Origin: Prevotellaceae bacterium
GTDB taxonomy: Bacteria; Bacteroidota; Bacteroidia; Bacteroidales; UBA932
Length of the DNA stretch: 19,198 bases
Direction: 5' to 3'
Assembly: GCA_031288885.1 (NCBI GenBank)
Contig: JAITQP010000305.1
Coordinates: forward strand, 1 to 19,198
Positions 1 to 7,770 of the stretch are shown here, piece after piece (the stretch's first letter is position 1; every line of letters begins with the position of its first letter). Made by a program: the position numbers and the translations under genes. The notes beneath the pieces are model-generated. The model saw nothing but the letters and a program-made list of their open reading frames with translations. It ran no database searches and was not told the DNA's origin.

Positions 1-3000
1 AAAGACCTCACGGGCGCCGTTTCTACGGTAGATACAAAGGCTATCACGGCGCAATCCAACTCCTCCGTGAGCCGCGCGCTGGAGGGCGCGGTGGCCGGCG
101 TGCAGGTGTCGGCTATGGAAGGGCAGCCGGGCGTGGACATGAAAATTCGGGTGCGCGGCTTAGGTAGCACCAACGAGGCCAGCTCTTACGCCTTGGTGGT
201 GATTGACGGCGTGCCTGCGCAGATTGACAATGCGCTGGCAAGCATTAACCCCAACGATATTGCCAACATGACGGTGCTGAAGGACGCAGCCTCCACCGCC
301 CTGTACGGCGCGCGCGGCGCGAATGGCGTGGTGCTGATTACCACCAAAAAAGGCTCCGGCAGCGGGAAACCCAAAGTGACGGTGGATGCACGCTGGGGCA
401 TAAACACCATGAGCAACAATATGCCCGACTTGGTGCGCGACCCCGCCGCCATCTACGAGCACATGTGGCAGCTAAACTACAACACCTACCGCTATGCGGA
501 CGGCAAGCCATATCAAAACAATGATTTTACTATCAATATAGCAACCCCTATGCACACGCATGAGGAAGCCGCCCTGTTCGCCAGCCAGCACTTGTTCGAC
601 TACTCGGGAAACAGCGCCGCTTTTGGACGAAATGATCTGGGCAACTGGATGCTGTACGAATTTCCCGGTTGGAACGATCCCTCCAACTACCAAATGACGG
701 GAAGCGAGGGTACCAATACCCAATCGGCCACCATGCAGAAGAGCTTTCTGGTGGGTACGGACGGAAAGCTAAATCCTGCGGCAAAGCTCCGCTATAACGA
801 CACCTACTACGACAACCTGCTGAAAAGCCGCCTGCGCAAGGAGTACAACATTTCGGTGGGCGGCGGCAGCGATAAGATGGACTACCACATATCCGCAGGC
901 TACCTTTCGGATCCCTCCTACTTAGAGATTTCGGGCTTTGACCGCTATACGGGGCGCGCCGTGGTAAACGGAAATGTGACCAAGTGGCTGAAAGTGGGCG
1001 CCAACGTCAGCTACACGCACCGTATAACCACGGGACAGACCAGCCGCGACGATAGCGGTACAAATCTGAGAGGACCCACAGGCGATGCACAGGAAAACAT
1101 CTTTTCAGTTGTGAACGGCACGCTGCCTATCGTACAGCTGTACGCCCACGATGCAAACGGCGACTACATCTACAAAGCCGACGGCACGAAAAAGGGTAAC
1201 AACGCAGACGGTAAGGAGCAGTGGCTGGGGCTAACCTCGGGGGGCGTTAACACGGGCGGCGATGTGCTGGAGCGCATGGCGTTGGATAAATCCGAAGTCC
1301 TTTCGCACGACCTGACCGCCAGAACGTATGCCGATGTGAAGTTTCTAAACGACTTCACGTTTACGACAAATTTAGCTACAGACGCCACCTTTGCGCGCCT
1401 CACCAACTACCGGAACGCTGAGGGCGGTCGTGCTGCCAACATAGGCAGCCTGAACAAGCAAAACGGTACTTTTGTCAACTTCAACACGCAGCAGCTGCTG
1501 AACTACAGCCACGACTTCGACAAGCACCATGTAGATGCGCTGGCGGGGCATGAGTACAACCAGTACACGAATGAGTATATGAAATATACCTCCTCTTACG
1601 AGCTGGTTTCCGGATATATTGCCTATGCCAACTTCGTAGGGCGCTATAATCCGGGCGGCACGAGGTTTAGCGGCCCGGGCGGCGACATGTCAAAGCTGGC
1701 GATGGAAAGCTACTTAGGGCGCGCCAACTACATCTACGACGGTAAGTACTACGCCAGCGCATCGCTTCGCCGCGACGGATCCTCCAAGTTCAAGTACGCC
1801 GAAGACCGCTGGGGTACCTTCTGGAGCATCGGCGGTGGATGGCGCATCTCAAGCGAAGAATTCATGCAGCCCACCGCGAGCTGGTTAAACAACCTGAAGG
1901 TGCGCGCCAGCTACGGCGTAATCGGCAACCAAAACGGCATCGGGACGTATGGCGGATACCAAAAGTGGAACTACGGCGCAGTATACCAGCAAAGAAGTGA
2001 CGGAGCGGGCGTACCGGAATCCCTTACGGTGAGCCCAGACGCATTTGTCAACGAACATCTAACGTGGGAAAATGTACACACTACCGACATCGGGGTTGAG
2101 TTTGACCTGCTCAACCGCGTGCACGGAACATTCGATTGGTACAACCGCGAAACCGTAAATGCGTTCTACGCTAATACCCTATCGTTTGCTGCAGAGGCGT
2201 TTGCCGGAACCACCTCCCTCACCATGGACAACGCCGCGATACGCAACCGCGGGTTTGAGGTGGACTTGAACGTAGATATTATCCGTACAAAAGACATCTA
2301 CTGGTCTATTGGCCTCAACGGCACCCACTACAATACTATCCTGACCACGCTACCGGCGGGGCAAGGTAGCGACGAGCTGGGAGGCAACAAGCAGGACAAT
2401 ACCGAATACTTGTGCTACCTGCGAGGCGAAGGGAAGCCCTACTACAACGTTTACATGTACAAGTACGAAGGCCCCGACCCGAGCACCGGCGTGCCGCTGT
2501 ATCGCCACACGGTAACGGAAAAGGATATTGAGGCCGGCTACTTTACGGAGCACAGCGCGGGCGACGTTATCAAAACCGCCAACTACACAAGGGTAACGCC
2601 GGCTGACCGCGTGGAGCTTGGCGACGCTCTACCTGACTGGATTGGCGGCGTCAGCACAACGTTCCGCTACAAGGACTTTGACCTAAGCGCCGTGCTGAGC
2701 TACCAGCTTGGCGGGCTATACCATCATCGGGAAATGATTTACTTGTACGAATCGGACTTCGGTCGCGACGCTGCAAGGCCCATTGCTGCCGACCTTATCG
2801 GCAACACGTGGACGCCGGAAAACACGGGCGCCAAATTCCCCATAGCCGTGCATAATAAGAACAATGCCGGCGCGTATGGTATTGCTGTTGGCAGCGGCCC
2901 CCAGCAAACGACAGACCTCACGCTTTTTGGCGCATCTTACTTCTGCATAAAAAACATTACCGTTGGGTATAACCTGCCGGAAGCTTGGGGCAGCAAAGTT

Positions 3001-3165
3001 GGCCTGAGCAGCCTGCGGGTATACGTATCGGCGGACAACCTTTACATGAAGAGCGAGTATAAAGGTATTGACCCGCGCATGTCGTTAACCGGAGGCAATG
3101 ATGTTCTGCAGTTTACTTACCCGTACTTGAGGGTATTTAACTTGGGTGTAACCCTTAATTTTTAA
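1..3165 (+). CDS. SusC-like TonB-dependent outer membrane transporter (5' partial)
   Basis: This is an outer-membrane active importer of glycan oligosaccharides, energised by TonB and working with the SusD-like lid encoded next. Frame 1 is open from base 1, and the first in-window start-like codon (GTG at 67) lies inside the plug domain, so the gene begins upstream. The 1054 visible residues start at KDLTGAVSTVDTKAI, a typical SusC plug entry. They continue through the family hallmarks VVIDGVP, VLKDAASTALYGARGANGV and ITTKKG, then a long beta-barrel ending in YLRVFNLGVTLNF with the terminal aromatic residue of outer-membrane proteins. The signal peptide, the carboxypeptidase-like N-terminal domain and the TonB box are off the window. 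By family length I estimate roughly 100-150 residues are missing. The gene is 21 nt ahead of the SusD-like gene and heads the locus. Substrate cannot be read from SusC itself. Confidence 0.96.
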   Translation, partial: KDLTGAVSTVDTKAITAQSNSSVSRALEGAVAGVQVSAMEGQPGVDMKIRVRGLGSTNEASSYALVVIDGVPAQIDNALASINPNDIANMTVLKDAASTALYGARGANGVVLITTKKGSGSGKPKVTVDARWGINTMSNNMPDLVRDPAAIYEHMWQLNYNTYRYADGKPYQNNDFTINIATPMHTHEEAALFASQHLFDYSGNSAAFGRNDLGNWMLYEFPGWNDPSNYQMTGSEGTNTQSATMQKSFLVGTDGKLNPAAKLRYNDTYYDNLLKSRLRKEYNISVGGGSDKMDYHISAGYLSDPSYLEISGFDRYTGRAVVNGNVTKWLKVGANVSYTHRITTGQTSRDDSGTNLRGPTGDAQENIFSVVNGTLPIVQLYAHDANGDYIYKADGTKKGNNADGKEQWLGLTSGGVNTGGDVLERMALDKSEVLSHDLTARTYADVKFLNDFTFTTNLATDATFARLTNYRNAEGGRAANIGSLNKQNGTFVNFNTQQLLNYSHDFDKHHVDALAGHEYNQYTNEYMKYTSSYELVSGYIAYANFVGRYNPGGTRFSGPGGDMSKLAMESYLGRANYIYDGKYYASASLRRDGSSKFKYAEDRWGTFWSIGGGWRISSEEFMQPTASWLNNLKVRASYGVIGNQNGIGTYGGYQKWNYGAVYQQRSDGAGVPESLTVSPDAFVNEHLTWENVHTTDIGVEFDLLNRVHGTFDWYNRETVNAFYANTLSFAAEAFAGTTSLTMDNAAIRNRGFEVDLNVDIIRTKDIYWSIGLNGTHYNTILTTLPAGQGSDELGGNKQDNTEYLCYLRGEGKPYYNVYMYKYEGPDPSTGVPLYRHTVTEKDIEAGYFTEHSAGDVIKTANYTRVTPADRVELGDALPDWIGGVSTTFRYKDFDLSAVLSYQLGGLYHHREMIYLYESDFGRDAARPIAADLIGNTWTPENTGAKFPIAVHNKNNAGAYGIAVGSGPQQTTDLTLFGASYFCIKNITVGYNLPEAWGSKVGLSSLRVYVSADNLYMKSEYKGIDPRMSLTGGNDVLQFTYPYLRVFNLGVTLNF

Positions 3166-3186
3166 CCATTTAAATAATATTGAAGT

Positions 3187-4803
3187 ATGAAAACATATCT
3201 TACCATCATATCGTTTGCCCTGCTGGCCGCCCTCGCATCGTGTGCAGAGAAGCTGGAGCTGGAGCCGGCTAATGCTATCAGCACAGAGCAAATAAGGGAA
3301 ATTCTCGCTTCGGGCGACGAGGAAAAAATAGATTTAGTAATAGGCGGCATAGCCAACAGTCTTCCGCTTGAAATCCACAAGGTGCTTACTCACGGCGGTC
3401 AAGCCGATGCACGCGTTAACAGCCCCCTGCGCCTACAGTACGTCAATAGCCTGCTGGGGTATGACATTGTATGCGGCGATGCGTCTATAAAAGGTTATGG
3501 GGTTGAAGCCTATACTTCGCATAGCACGCGCGGAAGCGCCTCCTCCTCCACCCAGAATGAACCTTACTGGGTGTACGGCTGGAAATGTATTGTTGCGGCC
3601 AACAAGCTGCTATACTACATGCCCGAAGCGGTGGATAACGCCAAGGTGAAGGACTACAAGGCACGCGCGCTGACGCTCCGCGCCTACGGGTATAGCTTCC
3701 TGATGGAAAACTACCGCGGCGCCTACACCGAAGGCGGCGCGGGCTTGATGATCTACGACAAAATGGGAGAAGGCACCTACAAACCCTACAGCACGGCTAA
3801 GGAAACCTACGACTTTATTAAGCAAGACCTTGCCGAAGCCACACGCTTGTTTGCCGAGGCGGGAATAGGGGAAGCCAAAGATGGCTATACAGCCGATATC
3901 AAGGATATTGATTTGGGCGTTGCCAACTTCGTGCTGGCGCGCGTATCCCTACTCACCGGCGACTATACGACAGCTATTTCGGCCTGCAGCTCTATTTTGA
4001 CCAAATACCCCAACCTCATTGCACGGGAGTACTACGGCGGCAAAAACATCAGCCCAGCGGCAGATCCTTATGCAGATCCTTACTTTGAGGCAGAATCCAA
4101 CGCTTTTCTGCTATTTAGCCACAATCCGGAGGTGATTTTCGGCTTCGAGGGCGTGTCGGACTACCGCAACGTAGCTTTTGAATGGCTGAATGTTTTCGGG
4201 ACAGGCTATGGCGGCGCCAGCGGCAACTATGGGCGTATTGTCAGCACCCTGTACGACGCTATTCCCGCTGCAGACGTTCGCAAAGGCATTTTTCTGGATG
4301 GTACCACTACTTTCCCAGCTCACGTGTATCCAACATCCCCTGAGGTTACCATGGCGGTGCCTACGTACAGCAACCTGAAGTTTGCCGCCACCCATGTAAA
4401 TGGAGCGAGCGATCGCGTGGCGCTCAGCACGTTTGACGTTTGCTACATGCGAGCTTCGGAGGCGCTGCTGATGAAAGCCGAAGCGGAGGCCAAAAGCGGC
4501 GGCGAGGCAGCCGCCAAAGCCACCCTCAACACGCTGCTGGCCGCCCGCACCAAGGCCGGTGAAACGTCGCTAACGTGCGACAGCTACGGGGCGTCCGGTA
4601 GCGTCCTTGACTTAGTGAAGCTGCAATGGCGCATCGAAATGTGGGGCGAAAACGGGCTGGAGTACTACAATAACAAGCGCTGGGGAGTCTCCGTAACCCG
4701 CAACCCCGCAACCAGCAACCACTGGGATAACAGTACCATTAGCGTGGGGAATATGACGCTGGAAATTCCGGCCAATGAAACGCTTTACAATCCAAATCTA
4801 TAA
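3187..4803 (+). CDS. SusD/RagB-like surface glycan-binding lipoprotein
   Basis: This is the partner of the upstream SusC-like channel. SusD proteins are surface lipoproteins that close over the transporter and bind oligosaccharide. The 538-residue length is normal for the family. The N-terminus (MKTYLTIISF...LASC) is a lipoprotein signal with lipobox LASC and acylated Cys19. Alpha-helical TPR-like segments typical of SusD are visible: ARALTLRAYGYSFLMENY near 159-176, a helix pair near 245-272, RASEALLMKAEAEAKSG near 422-438, and the conserved C-terminal stretch around 479-500 (LQWRIEMWGENGLEYYNNKR). The ATG at 3187 is chosen because it gives the lipoprotein signal directly. A strong terminator hairpin follows 9 nt after the stop. 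No separate SusE/SusF-type surface binding protein follows it, unlike many such loci. Confidence 0.96.
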   Translation: MKTYLTIISFALLAALASCAEKLELEPANAISTEQIREILASGDEEKIDLVIGGIANSLPLEIHKVLTHGGQADARVNSPLRLQYVNSLLGYDIVCGDASIKGYGVEAYTSHSTRGSASSSTQNEPYWVYGWKCIVAANKLLYYMPEAVDNAKVKDYKARALTLRAYGYSFLMENYRGAYTEGGAGLMIYDKMGEGTYKPYSTAKETYDFIKQDLAEATRLFAEAGIGEAKDGYTADIKDIDLGVANFVLARVSLLTGDYTTAISACSSILTKYPNLIAREYYGGKNISPAADPYADPYFEAESNAFLLFSHNPEVIFGFEGVSDYRNVAFEWLNVFGTGYGGASGNYGRIVSTLYDAIPAADVRKGIFLDGTTTFPAHVYPTSPEVTMAVPTYSNLKFAATHVNGASDRVALSTFDVCYMRASEALLMKAEAEAKSGGEAAAKATLNTLLAARTKAGETSLTCDSYGASGSVLDLVKLQWRIEMWGENGLEYYNNKRWGVSVTRNPATSNHWDNSTISVGNMTLEIPANETLYNPNL

Positions 4804-4812
4804 TTGAGACCT

Positions 4813-4854
4813 AAAAAAACCGGACTGAAGGTTTACCCTTCAGCCGGTTTTTTT
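4813..4854 (+). terminator. Intrinsic terminator between susCD-like genes and the enzyme genes
   Basis: A7 at 4813-4819 faces T7 at 4848-4854. CCGG (4820-4823) pairs with CCGG (4844-4847), and CTGAAGG (4825-4831) pairs with CCTTCAG (4837-4843). A4824 is a bulge and the loop is TTTAC. The A/T symmetry would let it act on both strands. Only 33 nt separate it from the next start codon, so there is little room for a new promoter. It probably acts as a partial terminator that lowers expression of the enzymes relative to the transporter pair (inference). Confidence 0.88.
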
Positions 4855-4887
4855 GCTGACAGCACATTTTCACTTCATTCACAAGGC

Positions 4888-7770
4888 ATGGATAGACGCA
4901 CATTCGTTAAAAGCACACTACTACTGGGGGGAGCTGCCGCTTTTCCCTCTTTGCGTATATACGGCAAGGGGCTTGTTACCGCCCCGCCGGACGCGTATGA
5001 TGTTTTCCGCGCGCCGGACGCGTCCTACCACCCCTTTGTGCGGTGGTGGTGGAACGGGAACAAGGTGCGCCCGAGCGAGCTGGTGCGCGAGCTGCGCCTG
5101 CTCAAGGAGGCGGGTATCGGCGGCGTGGAAATTAACCCCGTAAAGTTTCCGGGCGACACGGACGATCTGGGAATAGCATCCTTAGAGTGGCTCAGCGACG
5201 AGTGGATAGACATGCTGAAGGTCGCCTTTGACGAGTGCAAGCGGCTCGGGCTGACGTGCGATTTGATTGTCGGCTCGGGGTGGCCCTTTGGGGGGATGTT
5301 TCTGGAGGGCGACGAGCGCGCGCAGATGATGGTTATCGGGGTGAAAAAGCTACAGGGGCCTATGCGGTACGAGACCTCCGTGTTCAACCTGCTAAGGGAG
5401 GCCGATCCTGCTATTCAGGAGCCCTACGCTGGCCGTACGGCGCACTTGGTCGCGCTCAAGCTGGTCGAAAACCCGCTAACGCGCTTGGAGGGGATTACAG
5501 ATATCTCCGAAAAAATAAGCGACGACAACATTTACGTAGATATTCCGGCGGGCAGCTACGCGCTGTACGCGCTTGTGCGGATGGACTCGTTCGGGAGCGT
5601 CATCAACGGCGCGCCCGGCTCCGACGGGCCTGCGCTAAACCACCTAAACCGCGCAGCCGTTGAAAAATACCTTACGCACATGTCGGATGCAATAGCGCGG
5701 CGGATAGGCAGCCCGCTTTCGGAGCACATGCGCGCGTTTTTTGTAGACGGCTGGGAGCTCGACGGCGCAAACTGGATTAGCGATATGCCGGAGGTGTTTA
5801 AGCGCCGCAACGGCTACGACATTATGCCCTACCTGCCGCTCACCATGTACAAGATGGGCGGCATGGGCAGCGTTGCGGACTACCGCTACGGGGCGGATAT
5901 GTCGCCCGAGCTGCGGGACATGTTCAACCGGATGCACTACGACGTGGAGGTTACGGAGGCGGAAATGTTTCGCGACCGCTTTTGCCTGCCGTTTGCCGAG
6001 TGGTGCCGCAGGCAGCACGTCCTTTCGCGCGTGCAGGCCTACGGGCGTGGTTTTTTTCCGCTCGAGAGCAGCATGTACGTGGATATTCCCGAAGGGGAGT
6101 CGTGGACTACCAACTGGCTACAACACCGCATAGGCGAGGAAATGTCGAACGAGGACTACCGCCGCGGGCGCGCCTACACAATGGTCAACAAGTATGTGAC
6201 CTCCGCGGCGCACCTTACGGGCAAACGCTTGGTGAGCAACGAAGAGATGACCAACACGTACCGCGTGTTCAACATGACGCTGGAGTTTTTGAAGCTTGGC
6301 TGCGACCAAAACACCATAGTGGGCATTACGCACTCCGTGCTGCACGGCTTCAGCTACTCTCCGCCCGAAGCGCCCTTCCCCGGGTGGATCCGCTACGGCG
6401 CGTACTACAACGAAAACAACAACTGGTGGCCTTACTTCCGCTACTTCAACGAGTACCGCGCGCGCGTGTGCTCCATTGTGCAAAACGCGGACATGTACAC
6501 CGACGTCGCCGTGCTGCCTCCGCTTGGCGACCAGTGGAGTACGCTTGGAATGCAAAACGAGCCTTTTCCGGCGGTAATCACCGCGCCCTACCAAAGCCTC
6601 CTTTGGGAAGCTATGAACAAAAACGGCAACGGCGTGGATTACGTCTCGGAGCCAATCATCCGCGAGGCAAAAGTGTCGAAAGGGTGGCTGCACTGCGGCA
6701 AAAGAAAGTACAGCAGCCTTTTTTTGATAGAAACAGAGCGCATAGACCCCGATACGCTTGCGGTGCTGCACAAGTTTGTCGCTGCGGGAGGCAAGGTTTT
6801 TTGCATAGAAAAATATCCGTCGCAGTCGCTGGGGTGGAATAGCCACGCGGCGCGCGACGAGGAAGTTCGGCGGTGGGTGGAAAAGCTGAAAGCTTTCCCC
6901 AACCGCTTCGTCCTGCTCCGAAAGCCGGACGACAACGATTTTGTGAGGTGGTATCCCGCCGTGCAGCGCGACTACGGCGTAACGCCGTTTGTCACGATAG
7001 CCGACCCTAACCCCTACGTGATGGTAAACCGCTACCTGCGCGACGACAGCACGGAGGTGTTCTTTTTCATCAACTCCCACCTCCACAACGACTACCGTAC
7101 AACGGTAACTTTCCCGCCAACAACCGTAGCGGGCAAATACCCATGGGTGTGGGATTTGGATACGGGCAAGCGCTACCGGATTGAGCTTGACCGGCAGGGG
7201 GCTTTCGGAATGTACCTTGGGCCGGTCGATTCGCGCGTCATTGTGTTTGACCGTGAAGCGAAAGGCGCGCCGTGGCGCCCGCTGCCGGTAACGGGCGACA
7301 AGCTACAAACGCTGGAGGGCTGGGACGTGGAGCTGCGCCACAGCATCGAAAAAACGCAGGAAACCACGCGGATGGAAAAACCTACAGACCTTAAAGACAC
7401 AAAATACGTGCACTTTACGGGAACGGCTGTTTACCGGAAAACAATAACCGTGCCCGACCCGGAGGGCGCAACGCTCAATCTGGGGAAAGTGTACGGCTTA
7501 TCGGAGGTGAAAATCAACGGGGTAGACTGCGGCGTTACGTGGTACGGCAACCGCCTGTACGACGTTTCCGGCAAGCTGCGCGCAGGCAAAAACGAGGTGG
7601 AAATACACGTGGTTACCACCATGGGCAACTATATGAAGACGCTAACAGGCAACAAGGTGGCGCAACGCTGGGTTAACCGCCCGGGTCGCCCACAGCCAAT
7701 TCAGTCAATGGGGCTGGTGGGACCGGTTACGCTATATCAATCCAACATCAACAATAATACAACCCTATGA
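4888..7770 (+). CDS. GH106-type alpha-L-rhamnosidase, copy A
   Basis: This is probably a periplasmic exo-enzyme that removes alpha-L-rhamnose from pectin-like side chains or backbone. The 960 residues match GH106 architecture. After a leader come the TIM-barrel opening FVRWWWNGNKVRPSELVREL (50-69), the GGVEINPVKFPGDTDD strand (78-93), SGWPFGG (130-136), VDGWELDGANW (286-296), and the long conserved block QHRIGEEMSNEDYRRGR to EEMTNTYRVFN (412-462). A C-terminal sugar-binding-type beta-sandwich begins near 863 (LNLGKVYGLSEVKINGVDCG). Glu290 in VDGWEL and Glu452/453 are candidate catalytic acids, by conservation in the paralogue. The leader MDRRTFVK carries a twin-arginine motif. The open frame reaches back to a TTG at 4804, but that would read through the terminator. 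The ATG at 4888 aligns with the paralogue's start (MDRRTF versus MNRRTF) and gives the same 960-residue length. The stop overlaps the next start in ATGA. Confidence 0.87.
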   Translation: MDRRTFVKSTLLLGGAAAFPSLRIYGKGLVTAPPDAYDVFRAPDASYHPFVRWWWNGNKVRPSELVRELRLLKEAGIGGVEINPVKFPGDTDDLGIASLEWLSDEWIDMLKVAFDECKRLGLTCDLIVGSGWPFGGMFLEGDERAQMMVIGVKKLQGPMRYETSVFNLLREADPAIQEPYAGRTAHLVALKLVENPLTRLEGITDISEKISDDNIYVDIPAGSYALYALVRMDSFGSVINGAPGSDGPALNHLNRAAVEKYLTHMSDAIARRIGSPLSEHMRAFFVDGWELDGANWISDMPEVFKRRNGYDIMPYLPLTMYKMGGMGSVADYRYGADMSPELRDMFNRMHYDVEVTEAEMFRDRFCLPFAEWCRRQHVLSRVQAYGRGFFPLESSMYVDIPEGESWTTNWLQHRIGEEMSNEDYRRGRAYTMVNKYVTSAAHLTGKRLVSNEEMTNTYRVFNMTLEFLKLGCDQNTIVGITHSVLHGFSYSPPEAPFPGWIRYGAYYNENNNWWPYFRYFNEYRARVCSIVQNADMYTDVAVLPPLGDQWSTLGMQNEPFPAVITAPYQSLLWEAMNKNGNGVDYVSEPIIREAKVSKGWLHCGKRKYSSLFLIETERIDPDTLAVLHKFVAAGGKVFCIEKYPSQSLGWNSHAARDEEVRRWVEKLKAFPNRFVLLRKPDDNDFVRWYPAVQRDYGVTPFVTIADPNPYVMVNRYLRDDSTEVFFFINSHLHNDYRTTVTFPPTTVAGKYPWVWDLDTGKRYRIELDRQGAFGMYLGPVDSRVIVFDREAKGAPWRPLPVTGDKLQTLEGWDVELRHSIEKTQETTRMEKPTDLKDTKYVHFTGTAVYRKTITVPDPEGATLNLGKVYGLSEVKINGVDCGVTWYGNRLYDVSGKLRAGKNEVEIHVVTTMGNYMKTLTGNKVAQRWVNRPGRPQPIQSMGLVGPVTLYQSNINNNTTL

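Noticed and set aside
4804..4887. Start of the first GH106 gene at the TTG at 4804
   Set aside because: This extension translates the terminator hairpin and has no match in the paralogue, whose start aligns exactly with the ATG at 4888.
5982..6842. Plus-strand 286-residue open frame inside the first GH106 gene
   Set aside because: Arg-rich out-of-frame translation of a GC-rich coding region, with no recognisable domain. A similar shadow occurs in the paralogue (9422-10156).
6118..7086. Minus-strand 322-residue open frame opposite the first GH106 gene
   Set aside because: His/Val-rich antisense shadow of a strongly supported gene. Equivalent frames lie opposite the second GH106 gene, GH28 copy 1 (10964-11890) and the lyase (15246-16283).
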